From Holophagaceae bacterium (GTDB lineage Bacteria > Acidobacteriota > Holophagae > Holophagales > Holophagaceae), in NCBI GenBank assembly GCA_021286765.1, contig JAJTBS010000004.1, forward strand, positions 215,427 through 279,426: a stretch of DNA of 64,000 nt. The letters run 5' to 3'. The notes beneath the pieces are model-generated. The model searched no databases. It had not been told where the DNA came from and worked only from the letters and a program-made list of their open reading frames with translations. Shown here piece by piece: positions 43,261 through 51,698 of this stretch. Every line of letters starts with the position of its first letter. Positions within the stretch are counted from its first letter, which is position 1. The position numbers were made by a program, and so were the translations under genes.

Positions 43261-44505
43261 ATGGATGCCCCCGCCCCTGAACCGCCGGTCCACCCCAACA
43301 CCGAGATGGGACCCGGATCCGCGACCAAGGCCTGCCCCGCCTGCGGGTTCGTGCAGGAGGACTGGGCCCGGATCTGCCCGAGGTGCGAGTACCTCTGGCC
43401 AGATCCGAACCAGGATCCCGATGGCTCCCAGGCCCGGCTGGCCCAGTTCCAGGACCAGCTGGCGGCGAAGGCGCCTTTCCCCGCGCTGACCCTCGGCATC
43501 ATCTGCGCAAACGCCGCCATCTATCTCGCCATGCTGCTGACGGGCGTTCACTTTCTCGAACCGCGCGTGGCGGACCTGCTGACCTGGGGCGCGAACCTGG
43601 GATCGGCCACCACGGCGGGCCAGTGGTGGCGCCTGTTCACCTGCACCTTCCTGCACATCGGCCTCATCCACATCCTGTTCAACATGTACGTCCTCTGGGA
43701 CATCGGGCGGTTCATGGAGCGCCTCCTCGGCGCGGCCGGGTTCGCGACGGTCTACGTCCTGGCGGGCCTCGCGGGAAGCATCGCCTCCATGTGGTGGAAC
43801 CCCTACATGGTCTCGGCGGGCGCGTCGGGCGCGATCTTCGGGCTCTATGGTTGCCTCCTTGGCTACCTGCTGGCCGGAGCCCGGGACATCCCCGGGGACG
43901 TGGCGAAAAACCTCCAGAAGAACGCCCTGGTGTTCCTGGGGTACAACCTGCTCTGGGGGCTCACCCACCGCGGGCTCGACATGGCCGGCCACCTGGGCGG
44001 CCTGCTGGGGGGACTGGCCTGCGGGTTCGTGATGGCCAGGCGGCTTCAGGCCCACGGCCTTGAGGCCAGGCCGCGGGTCCATGCCCAGGTGCTGGCCTTC
44101 GGACTCGCCCTCCTGGCCCTGGCCGCGGCCCTGCGCCCGAAGACCGTGGATCTGCAGCAGGAGCTCCGCCGGTTCTCGGACATGGAGGACCGGGTCCAGA
44201 CCAGGTACAGCCAGGCTCTCCAGAGGGCGCGGTCCGGGGGTCTTTCCGATTCGGAGTTCGCGATTCTCATGGATGCGGAAGTCATCCAGCCCTGGCATTC
44301 CGCCCGCCTCCGGCTCGAGGGCATCCATGGGGTGCCCAAGGACCAAGCCAGGCTGCTCGCTCGGATCGAGCAGTATGCGGACCTCCGTGAACAGGCCTGG
44401 ACGAAGCTTGCGGAGGCCCTTCGGCTCCGGGACCTCGATGGAATCCAGCAGGCGAACGCCTTGCACGCGGAAGCGGACCTCCACGCCAAGAACCTCCAGC
44501 ACTAG
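43261..44505 (+). CDS. Rhomboid-family protease with N-terminal zinc ribbon
   Basis: A 414-residue intramembrane serine protease candidate. Residues about 25-45 form a zinc ribbon (ACPACGFVQEDWARICPRC, two C-x-x-C pairs). The rhomboid domain (about 75-275) has WWRLFTCTFLHIGLIHILFNM, the catalytic Ser in VSAGASGAIFGLYG and the catalytic His in DMAGHLGGLLGG. A long soluble, charged C-terminal helix region follows (about 290-410, LQQELRRFSDMEDRVQTRYSQALQR). Rhomboids cleave membrane proteins within the bilayer. The start at 43261 was chosen because it begins the acidic, low-complexity tail typical before the ribbon; an upstream TTG at 43231 is possible. Confidence 0.88.
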   Translation: MDAPAPEPPVHPNTEMGPGSATKACPACGFVQEDWARICPRCEYLWPDPNQDPDGSQARLAQFQDQLAAKAPFPALTLGIICANAAIYLAMLLTGVHFLEPRVADLLTWGANLGSATTAGQWWRLFTCTFLHIGLIHILFNMYVLWDIGRFMERLLGAAGFATVYVLAGLAGSIASMWWNPYMVSAGASGAIFGLYGCLLGYLLAGARDIPGDVAKNLQKNALVFLGYNLLWGLTHRGLDMAGHLGGLLGGLACGFVMARRLQAHGLEARPRVHAQVLAFGLALLALAAALRPKTVDLQQELRRFSDMEDRVQTRYSQALQRARSGGLSDSEFAILMDAEVIQPWHSARLRLEGIHGVPKDQARLLARIEQYADLREQAWTKLAEALRLRDLDGIQQANALHAEADLHAKNLQH

Positions 44506-44545
44506 GGTCCCGCGGGCCGGCGGGTCCGATGGAATTCCCGCCGGA

Positions 44546-45736
44546 TCACCTTCCGGAGCGGCGGGAAGGCAGGTCGGGGTACATCTTCGACACGCAGTCC
44601 GGGCAGATGCCATGGGTGAAGGTGGCCGCGGTGTGGGCCTGCACGTAGGATTCGATCTGATTCCAGTACCCAGCGTCATCCCGGATCTTCTTGCAGCTTG
44701 CGCAGATGGGCAGCAGCCCGCGCAGTTCGTGGACTTCCTCCAGAGCCCGCGCGCGTTCGCGCTTCCAGGCCCGGTGGAGCAGCCACGCCAGGCCGGAGGT
44801 GAGCAGGGTGGAGAGACCGGCCAGGCTCCAGCTCCAGCGGGACACGGTCCGCCAACGGGCCAGATAGTCCTCGGAGCCCAGGCCCACATGAAGGTAGAGC
44901 GGATGGGGCCCGACTTTGGTAAAGGCGAAGATCCGCTCGACACCATCGACCCCGCCGCGGGCTTTGTACACCCCCGAGGTGCGCCCCTGCTGGAACAGAG
45001 CCTGGAACGTCGGCGAGATGTCCCGCCTCCCCACCACCTGCCCAAGCGCCCTGTTGACGGGGTACTTGGCGTAGAGGTCCAGCTGCCTGCCCCGCAGGGT
45101 CACCGTGCCGTGGGGGCCGAGGTTGATGCGCGACATCGATTGGGTGAACTGCTCAACCGTGATGGCAGCATAGGCCACTCCGGCGAATCCTCCCGCTGGA
45201 TGGTCGATGCGCCGCGCGAGGATGACCACCCACTGCCCGCTGATGCGCCCCACCACCGGCTCAGAGATCAGCAGGCCAGCCTCGGGATTCCGCCGGGCTT
45301 CGGCGAAGTAGGCGCGGTCGGCCACGCTGAAGGCGCTGCCTGGCTGCACGCCAATGCCGTGGTCGATGCGCCCCGCCGCATTCGCCGTCCGGATCGAGCT
45401 CAGCTCCGGAAACTGGGTGAAGAGGCGTGCAATGTAGTCGTTCAGTTCCGCGTCCCGGATGCCCCCAGTGCTCATCTGGCGGGTCATCTCACCCCGGAGG
45501 GCGAAGAGCGCCAGGTCGATCCGCTGGAGGTCGCCCGACATCTGGCGATCCAGCACCTGGACCAGGTTCTGGGCGGTACGGCCAGCGTCCTCCTCGGCGC
45601 GATGGAGGTGCCACTTCAGAATCACCACCGTGAAGGCCAGCACCAGGAGGTTCACCACGACGAGGACGCCGACCACGGTCCGGATGCCGCCGACCCGGTG
45701 GTCCGGAGGTCCTGGTGCCACCCCTCGGAATGCCAA
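44546..45736 (-). CDS. Cache-domain membrane sensor with C-terminal cysteine motif
   Basis: A 396-residue protein with a first membrane helix (about 19-40, VVGVLVVVNLLVLAFTVVIL), a periplasmic dCache-type domain (about 45-305, with TVTLRGRQLDLYAKYPVNRALG and FAGVAYAAITVEQF), a second helix (about 310-330) and a cytoplasmic tail of about 60 residues. The tail is the C-x-x-C, ...GYW...H..., C-x-x-C zinc-ribbon-like motif (ICASCKKIRDDAGYWNQ...GICPDC), which elsewhere ends PAS or receiver-type proteins. No kinase, GGDEF or methyl-accepting region is visible. It converges on the rhomboid gene. Confidence 0.8.
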   Translation of the reverse strand: MAFRGVAPGPPDHRVGGIRTVVGVLVVVNLLVLAFTVVILKWHLHRAEEDAGRTAQNLVQVLDRQMSGDLQRIDLALFALRGEMTRQMSTGGIRDAELNDYIARLFTQFPELSSIRTANAAGRIDHGIGVQPGSAFSVADRAYFAEARRNPEAGLLISEPVVGRISGQWVVILARRIDHPAGGFAGVAYAAITVEQFTQSMSRINLGPHGTVTLRGRQLDLYAKYPVNRALGQVVGRRDISPTFQALFQQGRTSGVYKARGGVDGVERIFAFTKVGPHPLYLHVGLGSEDYLARWRTVSRWSWSLAGLSTLLTSGLAWLLHRAWKRERARALEEVHELRGLLPICASCKKIRDDAGYWNQIESYVQAHTAATFTHGICPDCVSKMYPDLPSRRSGR

Positions 45737-45814
45737 GCAACCTCCTTGGCCATGCGATGCGAGTCGCCTGGCCTCAGCCGTGCATCCAGGTCATCGACAG
45801 CTGGGCCAGATTCC

Positions 45815-46642
45815 TTAAAAGCCAGCGGTTGATGTGGAGCCATCCCCAGGGGCCTGGCGCCCCAGGGCCCGGAAGGTGGTCCCGTCCTGCACCTCGATGC
45901 CGAACACCTCCCGCAGGATGGGAATCACCTCTTCCGGCGCCAGCTCGCGACCCTCCACCTGGTCACCGCGCAGCTCGGCGTAGGCGCGGTTGCGGAGGAT
46001 GCGGCGCACCTCCGGCCCGGGCAGCTGGGCGGTGAGCGTCTTGATGAAGCGCGAGTCGGGATGGGTGCTGGTGTAGTGGCTGGCCATCTCGAAGTCGATG
46101 GGGAAGCGCGGCGCCGGTTCGAAGGCGTAGAGATCCTCCCAAGCGCCGTGATGGAAGGACTGGAGCACGCGCAGGCCGCCCTCCTCCGCCACCCGGTAGG
46201 TGTTCAGGAACTGCGAATGGGCCGCCTCATCCAGCGGCACCGGCCCCAGGAGGCCCTCGCCGCCGAAGCCCACGTCAGCCAGCCAATCAGCCCCCTCCAA
46301 CCGAACCAGCAGCAGCATGTGGGTGCGGGGGAGCATCCCCTGGGCGCCCAGGCGCACCCGGGCCTCGCAGGCGATAACGTCGAAGTCGAGTTCCTTCAGC
46401 ACGGCCTGGAACAGCGTGTTGTGCTCGAAGCAGTAGCCGCCTCGCTCCTGCCGGACCAGCTTGGCCTGCAGGGAGGCCAGATCCAGAGGGATGGGCAGGC
46501 CCATCTGGATGTCCAGGTTCTCGAAGGGGATGGTGGTGGCATGGGCCAGGTGCAGCGCCCGCAGGCCTGCCAGGTCGGCCCGGGGCGGTTCCTTCAGGCC
46601 GATGCGCCGCAGGTAGGCGCCCAGATCCAGTTCAGCGGACAT
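45815..46642 (-). CDS. nat: Arylamine N-acetyltransferase
   Basis: A 275-residue NAT-family acetyltransferase using acetyl-CoA to acetylate arylamines. The Cys-His-Asp triad is visible: Cys in ERGGYCFEHN (about residue 67), His in LPRTHMLLLV (about 107) and Asp in WLADVGFGGEG (about 122). Other family elements: HATTIPFENLDI. Start at ATG 46642, overlapping the upstream tautomerase by 11 bases. Xenobiotic detoxification is known for the family; natural substrate is unclear. Confidence 0.9.
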   Translation of the reverse strand: MSAELDLGAYLRRIGLKEPPRADLAGLRALHLAHATTIPFENLDIQMGLPIPLDLASLQAKLVRQERGGYCFEHNTLFQAVLKELDFDVIACEARVRLGAQGMLPRTHMLLLVRLEGADWLADVGFGGEGLLGPVPLDEAAHSQFLNTYRVAEEGGLRVLQSFHHGAWEDLYAFEPAPRFPIDFEMASHYTSTHPDSRFIKTLTAQLPGPEVRRILRNRAYAELRGDQVEGRELAPEEVIPILREVFGIEVQDGTTFRALGRQAPGDGSTSTAGF

Positions 46643-47012
46643 ACTGCGCATCGCCCTTGCCGAAGGACCAGTCCGCCAGGTCGTTCTCCACCAGGCAGAC
46701 CAGGATGTCTTCGGACCGCAGGCCTGGATTGCGCGCCAAATTCTCGGCAATGCGGCGGTACAGGGCCTGCTTCATCTCCACCGTCCGGCCCCGGCGAAGG
46801 GTGATCTGGATGGCCACCCAGTCGGAGGTCCGCTCGATGCCCAGGTAGTGGGCATCGAAGATCAGACCCGCGGCGTGCTCGGTGAGGATGTGGAAGCGGT
46901 CGTCCGGAGGCACGTTGATCGTGCCTGCCATCGCCTCCTGGACACCATCGGACAGGGCCTGCCGATAGGCTTCCGTGGCGCCGGACCGGTGGGATATGCG
47001 GACAAGAGGCAT
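46632..47012 (-). CDS. Tautomerase family protein
   Basis: A 126-residue tautomerase superfamily protein with the essential N-terminal proline (MPLVRISHRSG), and a second beta-alpha-beta unit (TVEMKQALYRRIAENLARNPGLRSEDILVCLVENDLADWSFGKG). It resembles the PF14552-type tautomerases. GGAGG site upstream. It is coupled to the NAT gene downstream by an 11-base overlap and lies 14 bases after the DinB gene, so DinB-tautomerase-NAT may be an operon for small-molecule handling. Confidence 0.85.
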   Translation of the reverse strand: MPLVRISHRSGATEAYRQALSDGVQEAMAGTINVPPDDRFHILTEHAAGLIFDAHYLGIERTSDWVAIQITLRRGRTVEMKQALYRRIAENLARNPGLRSEDILVCLVENDLADWSFGKGDAQYVR

Positions 47013-47025
47013 GGGCCCTCCAGGT

Positions 47026-47511
47026 TCAGCGGGCCTGCCAGGCCGCGAGGTTGCGACGGATCTGGGCCGCGTGGACCTCCAGGTGCTCCCCGTAGTTGCG
47101 CAGCCAGTCATCGGTTCCATAGGGGCCACTCTGGGTGTGGCGGCCCATGCGGCCCCAGGCCTCCTCGGGCAGGCGGTCGAGCATCGCTGCCGTATGGGCG
47201 CGGGCGGTCTCCACCAGGCGCAGGGCCAGCTCGGGATCAGAGGCGTGGTAGTCGAAGCGCTTCGCCCAGGTGGTCTCGTCATAGCCCACGACGAGAGGTT
47301 CCGCCTCCGCCAGCAGGAGTCGGATGCGGATCGCCGCGTAGGTCTCGGAGTCGGCGCAGTGGACCACCACCTCGTGGGCGCTCCACCGGCCCGCGCCGGG
47401 ACGCCAGGTCCGGGCCTCCGCGGGGACCTCGTCCCAGGCCTGCCGCAGCAGCGCGGCACCCTGGGCGTACCGGCGGAGGAAGGACTCCCGGGTCATTGCG
47501 TCAAAGGCCAT
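47026..47511 (-). CDS. DinB-family protein
   Basis: A 161-residue DinB/YfiT-type four-helix bundle without signal peptide. WRPGAGRWSAHEVVVHCADSETYAAIRIRLLLAEAEP carries the first His of the metal site (about residue 47), and NYGEHLEVHAAQIRRNLAAW (about 140) the other two His. Metal-dependent enzymes of this type act on thiols or small molecules. The start is uncertain among in-frame ATGs (47511, 47532, 47562); 47511 was chosen as the canonical start of the first helix. Confidence 0.85.
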   Translation of the reverse strand: MAFDAMTRESFLRRYAQGAALLRQAWDEVPAEARTWRPGAGRWSAHEVVVHCADSETYAAIRIRLLLAEAEPLVVGYDETTWAKRFDYHASDPELALRLVETARAHTAAMLDRLPEEAWGRMGRHTQSGPYGTDDWLRNYGEHLEVHAAQIRRNLAAWQAR

Positions 47512-47612
47512 GGGGCACCCCGCCTCCAGCATGGTCGAGTCAGGCGAAAAATGAAGCCTCATCTTGCGAGGCAGCCATGGTTACATTCTGGGAGGCACTG
47601 TCCGGAGTTTCC

Positions 47613-49310
47613 ATGCGCCTTCCCTCCGTTTGTTTCCTTCTGGGTTTCACGGCCCTGTGCCTTCACGCCGGTGACCGGGTCACGGGCCGGGCCTTCGCCA
47701 CGCGCTCCGAGGTGGCCGCCCAGCACGGCATGGCCTGCACCAGCCAGGCGCTGGTTACCCAGATCGCCCTCGACATCCTGAAGCAGGGTGGCTCCGCCGT
47801 GGATGCCGCCATCGCCGCCGATGCGGCGCTGGGGCTGATGGAGCCCACGGGCAGCGGCATGGGCGGCGACCTCTACGCCATCGTGTGGGACGCGAAAGCG
47901 AAGAAGCTGCATGGCCTCAACGCCAGTGGCCGCTCGCCGAAATCCCTCAGCCTCGATCATTTCAAGAAGCTCGGCCTCAAGCACATCCCGCCCCACGGCC
48001 CCCTGCCAGTGAGCGTGCCGGGCTGCGTGGACGGCTGGTTCGAGCTCCACAAAAAGTTCGGCAGGCTGCCCATGGCCCGGGTGCTGGCCCCGGCCATTCG
48101 CTATGCCAAGGACGGCTTTCCGGTGAGCGAGCTCATCGCCTACTACTGGGAGCGCAGCGTGCCCGTACTGGGCAAGTTCCCGGGTTTCCTGGAGACCTAC
48201 ACCGTGGACGGCAAGCGGGCGCCGAAGAGTGGCGAGGTCTTCCGCAATCCCCGCCTGGCCAAGACCCTGGAGCTCCTGGCGAAAGAGGGCCGCGACGCCT
48301 TCTACAAGGGCGACATCGCCCGGAAGATCGACACCTACATGAAGGCCCAGGGCGGCTTCCTCAGCTACGAGGATCTGGCCGCCCACCGCTCGGACTGGGT
48401 GGAGCCCGTGAGCGTCAACTACCGCGGCTACGACGTCTGGGAGCTGCCCCCCAACGGCCAGGGCATTGCCGCGCTGCAGATGCTGAACCTCCTCGAGGGC
48501 TACGATTTCTCGAAGATCCCCTTCGGCAGCCCGCGCCATGTCCACCTGTTCACCGAGGCCAAGAAGCTGGCCTTCGAGGACCGGGCCAAATTCTATGCGG
48601 ATGCCCCCTTCATGAAAGTGCCCCTGTCCTGGCTGCTCTCGAAGGAGTATGCCGCCCAACGCCGTGCCCTCATCGACGAGACCCGGGCCGCCCGTCGCCT
48701 GGAGGCGGGCCACCCGCCCCTGAAGGAGGGCGACACCATCTACCTCACCACCGCCGATGGCGAGGGCAACATGGTGAGCCTCATCCAGAGCAACTACCGC
48801 GGCATGGGCAGCGGCATGACGCCCGGGGATCTGGGTTTCTGCCTCCAGGACCGGGGCGAGCTGTTCAACCTCGAAGAGGGCAATGCCAACACCTATGCGC
48901 CCGGCAAGCGGCCTTTCCACACCATCATCCCGGGCTTCATCACAAAGGACGGTCAGCCCTTCCTCAGCTATGGCGTCATGGGCGGTGAATTCCAACCCAT
49001 CGGTCATGCCCAGATCGTGATGAACCTGGTCGACTTCGGCATGAACGCCCAGGAGGCTGGCGATGCGCCGCGCATGAGCCACGACGGATCGCCGGAGCCC
49101 ACCGGCGAGAAGGGCAAGCTGCCCGGCACCATCCAGCTGGAAAGCGGCTTCCCCTACGAGACGGTGCGCGAGCTCATGAACCGCGGCCACGGCGTGGGCT
49201 GGCTCTTCGGCGGCTATGGCGGCTACCAGGCCATCCGCTGGGACCCCAAGCAGAAGGTCTACTTCGGCGCCTCGGAATCCCGGAAGGACGGCCAGGCGGC
49301 CGGCTACTGA
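47613..49310 (+). CDS. ggt: Gamma-glutamyltransferase
   Basis: A 565-residue N-terminal nucleophile hydrolase with a signal peptide (about residues 1-18). The proenzyme would self-cleave before the catalytic Thr, which I place in KEGDTIYLTTADGEGNMVS (about residue 373), as in bacterial GGT-like proteins with GDTIYL. The large subunit motif GMACTSQALVTQIALDILKQGGSAVDAAIA and GGYGGYQAI near the end fit. GGT cleaves or transfers gamma-glutamyl groups of glutathione in the periplasm. ATG 47613 was chosen over 47578 because it starts the signal peptide directly and has a GGAG site. Confidence 0.9.
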   Translation: MRLPSVCFLLGFTALCLHAGDRVTGRAFATRSEVAAQHGMACTSQALVTQIALDILKQGGSAVDAAIAADAALGLMEPTGSGMGGDLYAIVWDAKAKKLHGLNASGRSPKSLSLDHFKKLGLKHIPPHGPLPVSVPGCVDGWFELHKKFGRLPMARVLAPAIRYAKDGFPVSELIAYYWERSVPVLGKFPGFLETYTVDGKRAPKSGEVFRNPRLAKTLELLAKEGRDAFYKGDIARKIDTYMKAQGGFLSYEDLAAHRSDWVEPVSVNYRGYDVWELPPNGQGIAALQMLNLLEGYDFSKIPFGSPRHVHLFTEAKKLAFEDRAKFYADAPFMKVPLSWLLSKEYAAQRRALIDETRAARRLEAGHPPLKEGDTIYLTTADGEGNMVSLIQSNYRGMGSGMTPGDLGFCLQDRGELFNLEEGNANTYAPGKRPFHTIIPGFITKDGQPFLSYGVMGGEFQPIGHAQIVMNLVDFGMNAQEAGDAPRMSHDGSPEPTGEKGKLPGTIQLESGFPYETVRELMNRGHGVGWLFGGYGGYQAIRWDPKQKVYFGASESRKDGQAAGY

Positions 49311-49421
49311 GGCCCCGGTCCGGCTTGTGACCGCCGTCCTCGGCAGCCTGAAGAGGCGTGTTCTAGACTGCCCTGGGTCCCCCCTTCCCACTTCACCGTC
49401 GCCACCCTACCCGGACAGGGC

Positions 49422-51668
49422 ATGATTCCCCTTCGCCGCCTCCTGGCCCGCCAGCTTCTGAGCATCCAGATTCCCCTCGTGGCCATCCTCCTCGGGCTGG
49501 TCTGGTGGGGATCCCGGACACTCCTGCTGGGGCAGGCCCAGCGCGATGGCGAGGCTCGGCTCCGCATCGCGGTCCAGGCCATGGACCAGCGCCTGACGGA
49601 GGTGGAGCAGAGTGGCATGCTCGTCCACGACTACTGGACCCAGGGGAGGCTCCGCTTCGAAACGCCTGAAGCCAACGCCTCGCTGCTCTTGCCCTGGCTG
49701 CGCAGCCAGGATGATTTCCGCCTGCTCAACTTTCTGGATGAACAGGGGCATTCCCTGCTCCTCATGCAGGGCAAGGATGGCTGGCATGGCCGCGTGATCC
49801 GGGAGGACTCCGCCGGCCGCTTCCAGCTGGGTTGGCAGAAGGCGGGGGCCCTGGGCCTGGAGCCCCCCATCCCCGGGGCCTACCGGGACCTGAGCGGCTA
49901 CGATCCCAGGACCCGCCCCTGGTACCAGGAAGCCCGCGGGCTCGAGGCGCCACGCTGGTCCGTGCCCTACCGCCTGGGCCCTCCGGAAAACCGGCTGGTC
50001 ATGACCTGGCTGATGCCCCTGAGAAAACCCGGGCGCCCGCTGGAAGGCGCTTTGGGACTCGACCTTGTGGCTGAGGACCTCCAGGACTTCCTGGAACTCC
50101 TCCGGCCGACCCGGAGCAGCCGGCTCTGGCTCCTCGACCAGGAGGGGCAGGTGCTGTCCGATGCCCACGGCTCCCAGGCCATGGTGGCGCTGCCTCCGCC
50201 CGGCTCCACCTCCGCCACCCTCGGTGGGCAACGCCACAGGATCCTGCGGTGCGATCTCCCCAGCCACCCCGGCTCCCAATGGCGCATGGTCCTGGCCATC
50301 CCAGAGGGGGACCTGCTCGCCACGGCCCAGGGGAAGCTGCTCGGCTTCACGGCCGCGGCCTTCGTGGTGATGCTGCTGCCCATCCTCTGGGGCCTCCGGG
50401 TGGGACGTAGGCTCTCGGACGGCATCCAGGACCTGGCCCGGGCTGCGGGGGAGGTGGGCGAGGGCGTGTCACCCCGCCGGCCCTCGAACGAGGTGCTCGA
50501 ATTCCAGGTCGTGGGCCAGGCCCTGCAGTGGGCCCACGCGGAGATACGGGAACGACACGCCCTGCAGGAGCAGCTTCAGCACAGCCAGCGCCTGGAGACC
50601 CTGGGCACCCTGGCCGGCGGCATCGCCCACGACGTGAACAACCACCTCAGCGCCATCCTTGGCCAGCTGCATCTGGTCAAGGAGACGCTCCCGGACGGGC
50701 ACCCCGCGCACCCTCGGTTGACCCTGGCCGAGTCCTCGGCCACCAACTGCGCCCGTACCACCCGGACCCTCCTCGCCTTCAGCCGCCACGGCAACCCTGA
50801 CCTGCGCCCCATGGACCTCCACGAGCTGGTGTCGTCCACCGCGAATCTGCTGGGCTGCATCCTCGGCGGGCTCATCCAGGTCAGGGCGGAGCTGGAGCCT
50901 GGGCCCGCCCCCATCCTGGGGGACCGCCTGCAGCTGGAGCAGGTGCTCATGAATCTGGCCGTCAACGCCCGGGATGCCATGCCCCAGGGGGGAGAGCTCA
51001 GCCTGCGGACCCGCCGGACCGGGAAGGGACGCATCGAGCTCGAGGTGGAGGACACGGGGGAGGGCATCTCCGCGGAAGCCCTTCCCCGCATCTTCGAGCC
51101 GTTCTTCACCACCAAGGCGGTGGGTCAGGGGACCGGACTTGGCCTGTCCATGGTGCATGGGATCGTCCAGACCCACGGGGGGACGCTCGCCGTGGAGAGT
51201 CAAGTGGGGACCGGCACCCGTTTCACCCTGACCTTTGACCTGACCACCCCCGGGGCCCTCGACCCCATGCCGCCGCCTTCTGGGAGAAACCTCGCCGGAT
51301 CACTCCTCGGGTTGCGGATTCTGGTGGCCGAGGACGAAGACTTCCTGCTCGACATGCTGGAGAGCGCCCTGGGCGCCGCCGGTGCCCATGTGACCCGGGC
51401 GGCTTCCGGCAGCGAGGCGTGGGAGGCCTTCCAGGGCCGGGCCTTCGACCTGGTGCTCAGTGACCAGCGCATGCCGGGCTGCACGGGCATGGAGCTGTTC
51501 CAGCGGATCCGCCACTCGGGTTCCCGGGTTCCCTTCATCCTTGCCAGCGGCCAATCCCTGGAAGCCTTCCAGTCCGCCTTCGCCTCGGATGCCCGGGCCC
51601 ACCTCCTGAACAAACCCTTTGCCATCGACGATCTGCTGAACCTGATCCGGGGACTGACGGCCCATTGA
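49422..51668 (+). CDS. Cache-domain hybrid histidine kinase with receiver
   Basis: A 748-residue membrane hybrid. Helix 1 (about 14-36), extracytoplasmic Cache-type domain (about 40-300; FLDEQGHSLLLM, IPGAYRDLSGYDPRTRPWYQEA), helix 2 (about 308-328), HAMP-like linker, HisKA with His in LAGGIAHDVNNHLSAILG (about residue 403; note VNNHL for the common FNNLL), HATPase (about 500-610; LMNLAVNARDAM, DTGEGIS, GTGLGLS) and receiver (about 628-745; VAEDEDFLLD, Asp in VLSDQRMPGCTGME, LLNKPF). It senses an external ligand or nutrient. A 111-base gap lies upstream, and it converges on the HD-GYP gene. Confidence 0.9.
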   Translation: MIPLRRLLARQLLSIQIPLVAILLGLVWWGSRTLLLGQAQRDGEARLRIAVQAMDQRLTEVEQSGMLVHDYWTQGRLRFETPEANASLLLPWLRSQDDFRLLNFLDEQGHSLLLMQGKDGWHGRVIREDSAGRFQLGWQKAGALGLEPPIPGAYRDLSGYDPRTRPWYQEARGLEAPRWSVPYRLGPPENRLVMTWLMPLRKPGRPLEGALGLDLVAEDLQDFLELLRPTRSSRLWLLDQEGQVLSDAHGSQAMVALPPPGSTSATLGGQRHRILRCDLPSHPGSQWRMVLAIPEGDLLATAQGKLLGFTAAAFVVMLLPILWGLRVGRRLSDGIQDLARAAGEVGEGVSPRRPSNEVLEFQVVGQALQWAHAEIRERHALQEQLQHSQRLETLGTLAGGIAHDVNNHLSAILGQLHLVKETLPDGHPAHPRLTLAESSATNCARTTRTLLAFSRHGNPDLRPMDLHELVSSTANLLGCILGGLIQVRAELEPGPAPILGDRLQLEQVLMNLAVNARDAMPQGGELSLRTRRTGKGRIELEVEDTGEGISAEALPRIFEPFFTTKAVGQGTGLGLSMVHGIVQTHGGTLAVESQVGTGTRFTLTFDLTTPGALDPMPPPSGRNLAGSLLGLRILVAEDEDFLLDMLESALGAAGAHVTRAASGSEAWEAFQGRAFDLVLSDQRMPGCTGMELFQRIRHSGSRVPFILASGQSLEAFQSAFASDARAHLLNKPFAIDDLLNLIRGLTAH

Positions 51669-51698
51669 CCGCCAGGGTCCTGGCTCGGGCAGCGGCCG

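Noticed and set aside
46848-47612. N-terminal extension of the gamma-glutamyltransferase frame
   Set aside because: It overlaps the DinB and tautomerase genes on the opposite strand and is Arg/Pro/Gly-rich; the signal peptide begins at 47613.
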